In this document: piece after piece, positions 54,970 through 63,843 of the stretch | Layout of the letters: each line of letters begins with the position of its first letter | Position numbering within the stretch: the stretch's first letter is position 1 | NCBI RefSeq assembly: GCF_000308455.1 | Contig: NZ_BAFP01000025.1 | Span: forward strand, 1 to 64,000 | Origin: Nocardia abscessus NBRC 100374 | GTDB taxonomy: Bacteria > Actinomycetota > Actinomycetes > Mycobacteriales > Mycobacteriaceae | Direction of reading: 5' to 3' | Length of the DNA: 64,000 nt | Program-made: the position numbers and the translations under genes | Notes under the pieces: generated by a model | The model's database searches: none | Told to the model about the DNA's origin: nothing | Seen by the model: only the letters and a program-made list of their open reading frames with translations

Positions 54970-55812
54970 ATGACCGTCACCCTGCTGCCCGACGCGCAGC
55001 CGAGCGCCAGCCGCGGCCCGCACCGCGCCCGCACCGAGGCAGCCGATCCGGGCGCCGCCGACGTGCCGGTGTCGATGATCGAGCGGATGACCCTCATCCT
55101 GGACGCGTTCGACGCCGCCACCCCGACGCTGACCTTGCTCGGCCTGGTGGAGCGCACCGGCCTGCCGCGGTCGACGGTGCATCGGATCCTCGACCAGATG
55201 ATCCGGCTGCGCTGGCTGGCCCACACGTCCGGCGGGTACCGGCTGGGCATGCGCACCCTGGAACTGGGTGGGCTCACCGCCGATCACAACGAGATCCGCG
55301 ACGCCGTCAGCCCGCTGCTGCACGAGCTGTGTCAGCGCACCGGCATGGTCGGACATCTGGCGGTGCTCGACGGACGCGAGGTCGTCTACCTGGACAAGGC
55401 CGGTGGCCGTTTGGCGGCGATGCTGCCGACCCGCCTCGGCGGCCGCATGCCCGCGCACTGCACCGCACTCGGGAAGGCGATGCTGGCCACCTTGGAGCCG
55501 AATATCGCCGAAGCCGCGTTCCATTCCCGCCTGCCCCGACTGACCGCGCACACCATCACCGAACCCGACGCGCTGCACCGCACCCTGGCCCAGATCCGGC
55601 TGCGGCAGGGCGTGGCGCTGGACCGCGAGGAATCGATGGACGGAATCGCCTGCGTCGCAGCGTCGATGCGCGGTCGGGGCACCGCTCCCGCGGCCCTGTC
55701 GCTGTCCGGGCGGGCGGACGCGATGAGCTTCGACAAGCTGGCGCGGGTGCTGCTCGAGATCTCCCACGAGGCCGGCCGGGCGCTGTTCGGGCGCCGGGCG
55801 CGCTGGCGCTAG
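54970..55812 (+). CDS. IclR-family regulator of the steroid cluster
   Basis: 280 residues from ATG 54970 with GGAGG five bases upstream. The winged helix-turn-helix (ERMTLILDAFDAATPTLTL, RSTVHRILDQMIRL) follows a 35-residue disordered N-terminus. The IclR ligand domain (VVYLDKAGG, LGGRMPAHCTALGKAMLA, EESMDGIACVAASM) is complete. Divergent from hsaB-kshA-kshB-hsaC, so the likely controller of that operon. Paralogue of the IclR at 5388-6176. Confidence 0.93.
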   Translation: MTVTLLPDAQPSASRGPHRARTEAADPGAADVPVSMIERMTLILDAFDAATPTLTLLGLVERTGLPRSTVHRILDQMIRLRWLAHTSGGYRLGMRTLELGGLTADHNEIRDAVSPLLHELCQRTGMVGHLAVLDGREVVYLDKAGGRLAAMLPTRLGGRMPAHCTALGKAMLATLEPNIAEAAFHSRLPRLTAHTITEPDALHRTLAQIRLRQGVALDREESMDGIACVAASMRGRGTAPAALSLSGRADAMSFDKLARVLLEISHEAGRALFGRRARWR

Positions 55813-55850
55813 TTCGAAATCCGACGATGACCGGGCGGTACAGTCCGACG

Positions 55851-56426
55851 ATGACCGATGGCGTGACACCCGCGGTGCCCGATCTGCCGACCACCGCGTG
55901 GGCCGTGCTCGGAATGCTCTCGCACGCCGACGAACTCTCCGGCTACGACCTGAAGAAGTGGGCCGACTGGAGTCTGCAGTTCTTCTACTGGAGCCCGTCG
56001 TTCAGCCAGATCTACGCCGAACTCAAACGGTTGGAGAAGCACGGCTACGCCACCTCCCGCACGGTGGTGCACGAGGACGGTGTGCGCGGCAAGCGGATGT
56101 ACGCCATCACGCCGGAAGGCCGTGCGGCCGCCGCGAACTGGGTCAACCACGCGCCGGTCGAGGCGCCGGTGCTCAAGCACAGCGTGATGCTGCGGGCGTG
56201 GCTCGGCAACCTCGCCGAGCCCGACCGGATGCGCGAGATCCTCACCGAGCACATCGCCTACGCCGAGAAGATGCGCAGGCGGGCCGAGGCCGACGCGCAG
56301 GGCGCCGAGGCGAATCCGGACTGGGCCTATCCGGAACTGGTGCTGCGCTGGTGCGTGCGGCACTACGAGGCGGAGCGCGATTTCGCCAGGGAGCTGCTCG
56401 CGGACATCGATCGCCTCACTGAGTGA
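55851..56426 (+). CDS. PadR-family regulator
   Basis: 191 residues from ATG 55851; ATG 55827 in the same frame is the alternative, since the bases around the two starts are a 13-base direct repeat 24 bases apart. The PadR winged helix ([64 protein letters not shown]) is followed by a helical VirR-like domain. It lies 38 bases after the IclR gene and 58 bases before ribBA, so it is probably co-transcribed. Ligand likely phenolic or aromatic, as for PadR; target unknown. Confidence 0.9.
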   Translation: MTDGVTPAVPDLPTTAWAVLGMLSHADELSGYDLKKWADWSLQFFYWSPSFSQIYAELKRLEKHGYATSRTVVHEDGVRGKRMYAITPEGRAAAANWVNHAPVEAPVLKHSVMLRAWLGNLAEPDRMREILTEHIAYAEKMRRRAEADAQGAEANPDWAYPELVLRWCVRHYEAERDFARELLADIDRLTE

Positions 56427-56484
56427 GACGCCGCCTGGTTGTTCCCGCCCCGTCATATTTCGATTAGGCATATGGAGGTGGCGG

Positions 56485-57717
56485 ATGATGACCGGTGAAC
56501 TGGACACGGTGCCTGCCGCGGTCGCGGCGATCGCGAGCGGGGGTATGGCGCTCGTCGTGGACGACGAGGACCGCGAGAACGAAGGCGATCTGGTGCTCGC
56601 CGCGGAGCAGGCGACCGCGGCGAACATCGGGTTCCTGGTGCGGCACACCAGCGGCGTCCTGTGCGTTCCCATGGCAGGCAGCGACCTGGACCGGCTCGAA
56701 CTGCCACCGATGACGGCGGTGAATCAAGATCCGAAGGGCACCGCCTACACGGTTTCCGTGGACGCCGCGGCGGGCATCGGCACCGGCATATCGGCCGCCG
56801 ACCGCGCACACACCATGCGCCTGCTCGCCGATCCCGCCACCACGGCCGGGGATCTCACTCGCCCCGGGCACGTGTTCCCGCTTCGGGCGCACCCGGCGGG
56901 CGTGCTGGGCAGGCCGGGCCATACCGAAGCCGCGGTCGATCTGGTGCGGCTGGCAGGTCTACGCCCGGCCGGAGTCATCGCCGAGGTGGTGCGCGACGAC
57001 GGGTCGATGGCCCGGCTGCCCGAGCTGCTGACCATGGCCCGGGTGCACGGCATCCCTATCATCTCCATCGCCGATCTGATCGGCTACCGCCACCGGCTCG
57101 AGTCGGGCGTCGTCCGGATCGTCGAGACCCGCCTGCCCACCCGTTTCGGCGAGTTCCGGCTGATCGGCTACCGGGACGAGACGAACCACGCCGAACATCT
57201 CGCACTCGTCTTCGGCGCGCCCGGCGACCGGGACGTGCTCACCCGGGTGCACTCGGAATGCCTCACCGGCGATGCGTTCGGCTCGCTGCGCTGCGACTGC
57301 GGCGAGCAGTTGGACGCCGCTCTCGAGGCCGTGGCCGCCGAGGGCCGCGGGGTCGTGATCTACCTGCGCGGGCAGGAGGGACGCGGCGTCGGCCTGCTGA
57401 ACAAGCTGCGCGCCTACGAGCTCCAGGACGAGGGCGCCGACACGGTCGACGCGAATCTGCGGCTCGGGCTGCCCGTCGATGCTCGCCGCTACGACGCCGC
57501 CGCGCGGATCCTGGCCGATCTGGGCGTGCGGTCGGTCCGCTTGCTCAGCAACAACCCGGCCAAGCAAGCCGGGCTGACCGAGTACGGCATCGCCGTCGAG
57601 ACGCGAATACCGTTGCAGGCCAGACCGACCGAGCACAACGTGCGCTATCTGCGCGCCAAGCGCGACCGCATGCGCCACCAGCTGACCGAGGTCGACGCCG
57701 CGGTCGCGGTCCGATGA
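56485..57717 (+). CDS. ribBA: Bifunctional DHBP synthase / GTP cyclohydrolase II
   Basis: 410 residues from ATG 56485, with GGAGGTGG upstream. The N-terminal half is RibB ([14 protein letters not shown] at about 25-38, [13 protein letters not shown]) and the C-terminal half is RibA with zinc cysteines ([19 protein letters not shown]) and [11 protein letters not shown]. It makes both precursors of riboflavin. No other rib genes are nearby, so it is probably an extra copy supplying flavin for the many flavoenzymes of the steroid cluster. Confidence 0.93.
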   Translation: MMTGELDTVPAAVAAIASGGMALVVDDEDRENEGDLVLAAEQATAANIGFLVRHTSGVLCVPMAGSDLDRLELPPMTAVNQDPKGTAYTVSVDAAAGIGTGISAADRAHTMRLLADPATTAGDLTRPGHVFPLRAHPAGVLGRPGHTEAAVDLVRLAGLRPAGVIAEVVRDDGSMARLPELLTMARVHGIPIISIADLIGYRHRLESGVVRIVETRLPTRFGEFRLIGYRDETNHAEHLALVFGAPGDRDVLTRVHSECLTGDAFGSLRCDCGEQLDAALEAVAAEGRGVVIYLRGQEGRGVGLLNKLRAYELQDEGADTVDANLRLGLPVDARRYDAAARILADLGVRSVRLLSNNPAKQAGLTEYGIAVETRIPLQARPTEHNVRYLRAKRDRMRHQLTEVDAAVAVR

Positions 57718-57790
57718 GAGCCGGCGGTCCGGAGCCGAATTTGCCCAGAACGCCCTTGCGCGCCACGCGCGGTACCTAGGGTTGACACCC

Positions 57791-60064
57791 ATGGCGCGGC
57801 GTCCAATCGGCAATCTACCTGCCGAGGTCACCAGCTTCGTCGGGCGCCGGGAGGAACTCGCCGCCGCGAAGCGGCTGCTGCCGACGACCCGGGTGCTGAC
57901 CCTGCTCGGGCCGGGCGGCGTCGGCAAGACACGGCTGTCCCGCCAGGTCGGCGTCGCGGTCGCGCGCGCGTTCCCGGACGGTGTGTGGCTGGTCGAGCTG
58001 GCCGACGTGCACGATCCCGATCTGGTGACGGTGACCGTCGCGGAGGTGCTGGCGCTGCGCGACGACACGGCGGCGCCACTGCCGCGACTGACCGAGTACC
58101 TCGCGGACAAACGGTTGCTGTTGATCCTGGACAACTGCGAGCACCTGATCGACGCCTGCGCGCGGCTGGTCGGCAGGATCGTGGCCGCCACCCCCGATGT
58201 GCGGGTGCTGGCGACCAGCCGGGAGGTGCTGGGGGTGCAGGGCGAACAGGTCATGCCCGTCGCGCCCCTGCCGCTACCGGACGACGCGTCTACGGACAGC
58301 GATGCGATGCGACTGCTGGCCGAACGGGCCGGGGCCGCCAACCCCAGCTTCGCGGCCACGGACGCCAACCGTGGTGCGCTGGCGGCGATCTGCCGTCGGC
58401 TCGACGGCATTCCGCTGGCCTTGGAACTGGCCGCGTTGCGGTTTCGCCTGTTCACCCCCGAACAGATCCTGTCGCGGCTCGACGACACCATGGGCCTGCT
58501 CAGTGCCGGACCGCGCCTCGCGCCGCAGCGACAGCAGACCATCGAAGGCGCGATCCGCTGGAGCTACGACCTGTGCACCCCGGCCGAACAGCGGCTATGG
58601 GAGCAGCTGTCGGTGTTCGCCGGTGGTTTCGACATCGAAGCGGCCGAGGCGGTATGCGTGGTCGAGGCCGGTCAGCGGACGCTTTTCGACGCGCTAACCG
58701 GCTTGGTCGACAAATCGGTACTGAGTCTGCGCTACGACGGCGACGTCGGCCGGTACGCGATGCTGGAGCCGATCCGGCAGTTCGCCCACGACCGGCTGGC
58801 CGAACGAGGCGGCGAACCCGCGGCGCGAGCGCGCCACCTCGAGCACTACCGGAGGCTGGCGCTGCGCGGCCGCACCGCGTACTGGAATTCCGACGACGTC
58901 GCCTGGTTCCGCGAACTGAACCGCGAACACGCGAATCTGCGCGCGGCGCTGCAGTGCGGCCTCGCGGGCGCGCCGGAGACGGCGCTGGAGATGGCCGCGG
59001 TGCTGCGACCGTTCTGGGAGCACAACCGCTTCCTCACCGAGGGCTACCGCTGGCTGACCGACGCGCTGGCGAAGTCCGGCGAACCGTCACAGCCGCGCGC
59101 CCGCGCGCTGTCGGCGGCCGCCTCGCTGGCCGCACTGCTGTCCGATCGCGGGTCCGCTCGCCGGCTGGTGGACGAATGCGTCACGCTGGCCAGGAAACTC
59201 AACGCTCCGGACATCCTCGCCGAGGCGATGCTCGACTCGGCGCTGCTGGCCTTCAACGACGACGACACCGCTCGGGCGCTCGAACTGGCCGAGACCGCGA
59301 CCCATCTGGCCGCGGAGTGCGGCCACCACGCGATGGAGATGGACAGCCTCGCCTTCGCGTTCGTGTGTGCGCTGGTGCTGGACGAGGCGCGCTCGACCGT
59401 TCTCGCCGAACGGCTCCTGACGGTGGCCGCCGCGCGGGGACCGCACCTGCTCGGCGGGCTGGCGCAGTGGTCGATGGGCCTGGACCGCTGGCGGCACGGC
59501 GACCAGGATGCCGCCACCGAATACCTCGCCAGGTCCGTCGAGATGTTCAGCCTGTTCGACCGATGCGTCTGGCTGGCCTCGGCCTTCGAAGGGCTGGCCT
59601 GGACGGCGGTCGCGCGCCGTGATTTCGAGCGGGCCGCTCGCCTGCTCGGCGCCGCGGAGATCCTCGCGCGCAGCACCGTACGTCTCGCCCACGCCATTAC
59701 CGGCGTCTTGGGCGACAAGATGCGCGACGAGGTGCGGGAAGCGCTGGGCGCAAAGGTGTTCCAAGAGATCTTCGACAGCGGCGCGGCGCTGTCGCTGGAC
59801 GAGGCGATCGACTACGCGCTGGGCCGCGTCTCCGCCCCGGCGCGCCCCGCTCCGGTCGTGTCCGAGGCGGCGGCCGATGTCCTCACTCGCCGGGAGAAGG
59901 ACGTCGCCCGGCTGGTGGCGGCCGGCCACAGCAACAAACGCATCGCCGCAGACCTGGTGATCTCGGTGCGCACGGCGGAGACCCACGTCGAGCACATCCT
60001 CACCAAACTGGGCTTCACCTCCCGGACCCAGATCGCGGGCTGGGTTCGGGATCACGACGTGTGA
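57791..60064 (+). CDS. Large LuxR-family regulator with N-terminal STAND ATPase
   Basis: 757 residues from ATG 57791 (a TTG at 57782 is possible). The N-terminal NTPase has LTLLGPGGVGKTRL (Walker A), LLLILDNCEH (Walker B) and the sensor region VRVLATSREVLGV. A tetratricopeptide-like helical middle follows, and the C-terminal LuxR helix-turn-helix reads LTRREKDVARLVAAGHSNKRI. These large ATPase regulators act as signal-dependent activators. It is on the opposite strand from hsaD and convergent with it, 19 bases apart, so its target is uncertain. Confidence 0.93.
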   Translation: MARRPIGNLPAEVTSFVGRREELAAAKRLLPTTRVLTLLGPGGVGKTRLSRQVGVAVARAFPDGVWLVELADVHDPDLVTVTVAEVLALRDDTAAPLPRLTEYLADKRLLLILDNCEHLIDACARLVGRIVAATPDVRVLATSREVLGVQGEQVMPVAPLPLPDDASTDSDAMRLLAERAGAANPSFAATDANRGALAAICRRLDGIPLALELAALRFRLFTPEQILSRLDDTMGLLSAGPRLAPQRQQTIEGAIRWSYDLCTPAEQRLWEQLSVFAGGFDIEAAEAVCVVEAGQRTLFDALTGLVDKSVLSLRYDGDVGRYAMLEPIRQFAHDRLAERGGEPAARARHLEHYRRLALRGRTAYWNSDDVAWFRELNREHANLRAALQCGLAGAPETALEMAAVLRPFWEHNRFLTEGYRWLTDALAKSGEPSQPRARALSAAASLAALLSDRGSARRLVDECVTLARKLNAPDILAEAMLDSALLAFNDDDTARALELAETATHLAAECGHHAMEMDSLAFAFVCALVLDEARSTVLAERLLTVAAARGPHLLGGLAQWSMGLDRWRHGDQDAATEYLARSVEMFSLFDRCVWLASAFEGLAWTAVARRDFERAARLLGAAEILARSTVRLAHAITGVLGDKMRDEVREALGAKVFQEIFDSGAALSLDEAIDYALGRVSAPARPAPVVSEAAADVLTRREKDVARLVAAGHSNKRIAADLVISVRTAETHVEHILTKLGFTSRTQIAGWVRDHDV

Positions 60065-60083
60065 CCGGCGTCGGTCGGAGCGA

Positions 60084-60938
60084 TCAGAGTCCGTGGGTGA
60101 GGAAATCGACGACCGCCCGTTCGAATGCCGACTTGCGCTCGATCTGCACCCAGTGGCCGCAGCGGGCGAAAACGCGCAGATCGGCGGTCGGGATCTGCCG
60201 TGCGGGTAACAGTGCCGCCTCGACCGGTGTCACCCGATCGTCGCGGCCCCACAGGATCTGGGTCTGCGCGCGCAGGCCGCGCAACCGCGCCCACAGCGGA
60301 ATCGGTTCGGCGAGAGCCGGGTCGGCGAAGGTCGCGTAGGCATCGCGCAGCGCGGTGACGGCGGCCGGGTCCGAGGCGGCTTTCAGCCGGGTGTCGATCA
60401 GTTCGTCGGTCAGGGTCGCCGGATCCGAGACCATGGTGCGCAGCCACGGCAGCAGGCGCTCCCGGGTGGGCTCGGCGTTGAACTCCAGCAACCGCGTGAT
60501 GCCTTCGGACGGTTCCGGCCCGAGCACGTTCAGCCCGACGCCACCGGGCGCCATCAGCACCAGCCGATCGACCCGCTCGGGATGTTCCAGCGCCAGCAAC
60601 GTCGCGACCGCGCCACCCATCGAATTCCCCAGCAGGTGCGCGCGTTCCAGACCGAGATCATCGAGCAACCGCAGCACCGCTTCGGCGGAGACGCGCAGAT
60701 AGTTGCGTTCGTAGACCTCCGGACGGCCGCTGGCGCCGAAGCCCGGCTGATCGACGATCAGGCAGCGGAAACGCTCGGCCAGTACCGGCAGGTTCGCGCC
60801 GAAGTTGGCCCAGCCGGAGACACCGGGTCCAGAGCCGTGCAGCAGCACCAGCGGGGCGCCCGACCCCGCTTCGTGGTAGCGCAGTGTCAGCCCACCGGTC
60901 GTGCTCCGGCGCGTGGTGCTCTCGGCGGTGAGCGTCAT
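60084..60938 (-). CDS. hsaD: Meta-cleavage product hydrolase (HsaD/BphD type)
   Basis: 284 residues. It has the alpha/beta hydrolase fold of C-C bond hydrolases: LLHGSGPGVSGWANF for the oxyanion hole, nucleophile S106 in LLGNSMGGA, D233 in WGRDDRVTP and H262 in CGHWVQIE. It cleaves the ring-opened product of HsaC into a 2-hydroxydienoate and a propionate-bearing fragment. Its ATG shares one base with the hsaA stop, so the two are coupled. Confidence 0.92.
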   Translation of the reverse strand: MTLTAESTTRRSTTGGLTLRYHEAGSGAPLVLLHGSGPGVSGWANFGANLPVLAERFRCLIVDQPGFGASGRPEVYERNYLRVSAEAVLRLLDDLGLERAHLLGNSMGGAVATLLALEHPERVDRLVLMAPGGVGLNVLGPEPSEGITRLLEFNAEPTRERLLPWLRTMVSDPATLTDELIDTRLKAASDPAAVTALRDAYATFADPALAEPIPLWARLRGLRAQTQILWGRDDRVTPVEAALLPARQIPTADLRVFARCGHWVQIERKSAFERAVVDFLTHGL

Positions 60939-62101
60939 CAGATCATCCGATCCGTGACCGGCAGGCCGAACGCGTTCCGGCCGTAGAGTACGAGCGCGCG
61001 CTCGACGTCGTTGATGACGTGCACGCTCCCGGCATGCGCGTCGCGCCAGTGCCGTTCGATCGGGTTGGGTTTGCGGATCGAATGGCCGCCGGAGTTGTCG
61101 AACAGCAGGTCGATGGCCTCGATGGCGCGTTCGGTGCCGCGCACCTGGTCGCGGCGGCTGCGTACCCGCAGCTCGAACGGGATCTCCTCGCCTGCTTCGG
61201 CATAACGCAGCTGTTCGCCGATGTTGCGCTCCATCTGCAGGACGGCGGCGTCGATCTCGGAGGCGGCGCGGGCCACCCGGACGTGCGCGAACGGGTCCTC
61301 GGCAGCCTTCTGCCCGCCGTAGGAGATCCGCACCCGCTCGCGCATACGCTCGATGTGCGCTTCGTAGGCGCCTTGCGCGGCGCCGATGATGGGTGCGGTG
61401 ATCGTGTTGGAGAACACCGCGCCGAACGAGATGCGATACAGCGGAGCGGTGTTGATTTCCTGGCCCGGCCCGCGCAAGGCGGCCTGGTCACTGGCGCGGT
61501 AGGTCCGGTGGACGGGTACGAACGCGTTCTCGATGACGATGTCGTTGCTGCCGGTCCCGGACAGTCCCGACACGTGCCAGACGTCCTCGATGCGGTAGTC
61601 GGTGCGCGGCACCAGAACGGTCAGGTACTCCGCTCCCCCGTCGTCGTCCGGCACGACCGCCCCGAGGAAGGCCCACCGGGCATGATCGCATCCGGAGGAG
61701 AAGCTCCAGCGACCGCTGATCTCGAAGCCGCCCTCGACCGGCGTCAGCTTGCCGGTCGGCGCGTACGACGACGAGACCAGGGTGTCCGGATCTGGACTCC
61801 ACACGTCCTCCTGCGCCCGCAGCGGGAAAAGCGCCAGCTGCCACGGGTGCGCACCCAGCACCGACGCCACCCACGCCGTAGACGGGCATGCGGTGGCGAC
61901 GGCGCGGATCACCTCGTAGAACGCGACCGGTGAGGATTCGTCGCCGCCGAAGCGGGACGGCTGCAGCATGCGGAACACCCCCGCCTCGGTCAGCTCCCGG
62001 ACGCTCTGCTCGGGCACTCTGCGCTGCAGGTCGGCGTCGGCGGCTCGCTCTCCGATCGCGGGCAGCAGATCCCGTACCCGATCGAGCACCTTGTTGGTCA
62101 T
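60938..62101 (-). CDS. hsaA: Flavin-dependent monooxygenase, oxygenase subunit (HsaA type)
   Basis: 387 residues from ATG 62101, with GAGGAGG upstream. It is an acyl-CoA dehydrogenase-fold flavoprotein monooxygenase: GVFRMLQPSRFGGDES, ACPSTAWVASVLGAHPWQLALFP, GRWSFSSGCDHARWAFLGA and AIEAIDLLFDNSGGHSIRK. With the flavin reductase HsaB it hydroxylates the phenolic ring A of secosteroids. Length is close to M. tuberculosis HsaA (394). Coupled to hsaD. Confidence 0.93.
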   Translation of the reverse strand: MTNKVLDRVRDLLPAIGERAADADLQRRVPEQSVRELTEAGVFRMLQPSRFGGDESSPVAFYEVIRAVATACPSTAWVASVLGAHPWQLALFPLRAQEDVWSPDPDTLVSSSYAPTGKLTPVEGGFEISGRWSFSSGCDHARWAFLGAVVPDDDGGAEYLTVLVPRTDYRIEDVWHVSGLSGTGSNDIVIENAFVPVHRTYRASDQAALRGPGQEINTAPLYRISFGAVFSNTITAPIIGAAQGAYEAHIERMRERVRISYGGQKAAEDPFAHVRVARAASEIDAAVLQMERNIGEQLRYAEAGEEIPFELRVRSRRDQVRGTERAIEAIDLLFDNSGGHSIRKPNPIERHWRDAHAGSVHVINDVERALVLYGRNAFGLPVTDRMI

Positions 62102-62199
62102 ATCCGGTAGTCCTCCTCGTAGTGCCTTCGTTTCGACGCTAAGCCGGTCCGGTGCCCGGGGAACCGATCCATCCCGATGATCGGAACCCACCGCCGCGA

Positions 62200-63681
62200 T
62201 CAGCTGTCGCGGGCGGCGGCGACACCCGCGCGGCGGCCGAAGAACGTGCCGTCGCCCAGCGATGTGCCGCTGATGTAGCCCTCGCCGTGCAGGTTGCTCG
62301 CGGCCCGCCCGGCGGCGAACAGCCCGGGGATCGCGGTGCCGTCGATGTCGAGCACGGCGCCGTCGAGCGAGGTGTGCAGGCCGCCGAGGGTGAAGACGGA
62401 GGCGCCGGTACCGCGGCGCTCACCCGCCTGCGCCGGTGGCCGGACTCCCGCCCGCACATCTATCGCGGCGAACGGAGGTTCCAGGGGGCGCACCCAGCGC
62501 GCCGCCTTCCCGAACTCCGGATCCGCGCCGTGCGAAGCGAACGCGTTGTACCTGCGGACGGTGTCGCGCAGAGCGGCACCCGGCACGCCCATGAGGTCGG
62601 CGAGTTCCTCGACCGTTTCGGCCACGTGCGTGGGCCGCACGCCCCACCGCTGCGGTTCCGGCACCTCGTCGTAGGCCCGTTCGTCCAGCACGACCCAGGT
62701 GTCCATGCCCTGCCCGAACAGCGCCGCCTGACCGATGCGACCGGGATAGGTGTCCTCGTTGACGAACCGCTGCCCACGCCCGTTCACCACCATGCCGCGC
62801 GCGGCGAGGCCGGGGATGAGCGAGATGCCGACCTGACCGGTACCCATGTGCCGCACGCCCGCGCCGATCGCCTGCGCCATCCGGATGCCGCTGCCGTCGT
62901 CGGTGCCCGCGCTCACCTTGGTGTGCCCCAGCAGTTTCGGGGCGTGGGCGGCGAGCATGGCGTCGTTGTCGACGAATCCGCCGGTGGTCAGCACGACGCC
63001 GCGGCGGGCGCGGACGGCCAGCTCCGCGCCGTACCGCCGGGCCACGACACCGGCGACCGTGCCGTCGCCCGCGACGATCAGGCACGTCGCGCGAGTATCG
63101 AAAAGTGTTGTCACACCGGCGGATCGGGCGGCCTCGGCAAGGCGGTCCATCAGCAGCTTGCCGCCGAAGTCGCCGGCGGTGGGGCGATGGCCGCGCGGCG
63201 CGGGCGTGGCGAGTTCGGCGAACGGCCTGCTGTTCTCCCCCAGCCACATGAGCCCGTCGTCCGTGGGCGGCACCCACGTGGGCGCGTCCCACAGGGTGGG
63301 TTTGAACGGCACGCCGCGATCGGCCAGCCAGTGGAAATGCGCGACGCTGTCCTCGCTGTAACGAGCGAGCTTGTCCGGGTCGGCGCCGGGACCGAGTGCG
63401 GCGCCGAGGAAGGCGGCCATGGCCGCGGAGTCGTCGTCGAATCCGCACGCCTGCTGGATCGGCGTGCCGCCGCCGAGGTAGATCTCGCCGCCGGACAGGG
63501 CCGACGCGCCACCCGGGCCACCCATCCGGTCGAGTACCAGCACCCGCGCGCCCGCCGTCGCCGCTTCGAATGCCGCCGCTGCCCCGGCGCATCCGTAGCC
63601 GACCACCAGCACGTCGGTCTCGATGTCGTAGGCGCGTATTTCGGCGACCTCGCGGGGCGCGACCGAATTCCGACCACTCAT
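62200..63681 (-). CDS. 3-ketosteroid 4(5alpha)-dehydrogenase-like FAD flavoprotein
   Basis: 493 residues from ATG 63681, with GGAAGGGGAAGG upstream. The FAD motif VVGYGCAGAAAAFEA, the GGPGGASALSGG loop with GGGTPIQQACGFDDD, and the C-terminal GLFAAGRAASNLHGEGYISGT are those of the family that includes the Rhodococcus 3-ketosteroid 4(5alpha)-dehydrogenase and fumarate-reductase-like flavoproteins. A classic 1,2-dehydrogenase (KstD) is the alternative, but the N-terminal loop favours the 4(5alpha) type. Upstream of hsaA-hsaD by 98 bases, same strand. Confidence 0.82.
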   Translation of the reverse strand: MSGRNSVAPREVAEIRAYDIETDVLVVGYGCAGAAAAFEAATAGARVLVLDRMGGPGGASALSGGEIYLGGGTPIQQACGFDDDSAAMAAFLGAALGPGADPDKLARYSEDSVAHFHWLADRGVPFKPTLWDAPTWVPPTDDGLMWLGENSRPFAELATPAPRGHRPTAGDFGGKLLMDRLAEAARSAGVTTLFDTRATCLIVAGDGTVAGVVARRYGAELAVRARRGVVLTTGGFVDNDAMLAAHAPKLLGHTKVSAGTDDGSGIRMAQAIGAGVRHMGTGQVGISLIPGLAARGMVVNGRGQRFVNEDTYPGRIGQAALFGQGMDTWVVLDERAYDEVPEPQRWGVRPTHVAETVEELADLMGVPGAALRDTVRRYNAFASHGADPEFGKAARWVRPLEPPFAAIDVRAGVRPPAQAGERRGTGASVFTLGGLHTSLDGAVLDIDGTAIPGLFAAGRAASNLHGEGYISGTSLGDGTFFGRRAGVAAARDS

Positions 63682-63727
63682 GGCAACGACCTTCCCCTTC
63701 CACAGGTGGTGGCCGCCGGTCCGTCTT

Positions 63728-63788
63728 GGTGAGCGACCCACCGGTCCCGTTCATCGGGACTGCGAGCCGTCGCTCGCTCACCCGGTGG
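63728..63788. promoter_or_regulatory. Nested inverted repeats in a divergent promoter
   Basis: Outer arms GGTGAGCGA / TCGCTCACC (63728-63736, 63774-63782), a pair CCACCGG / CCGGTGG (63738-63744, 63782-63788), and a compact dyad GTCCCG-TTCAT-CGGGAC at 63744-63760. They lie between the flavoprotein gene and the divergent epimerase gene. The compact dyad is the best operator candidate. Confidence 0.45.
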
Positions 63789-63843
63789 CGATGGTGTGTG
63801 AACGGCGTCACGTCTGCGTGGACGCCAGCGAGGAGGAATTGTT

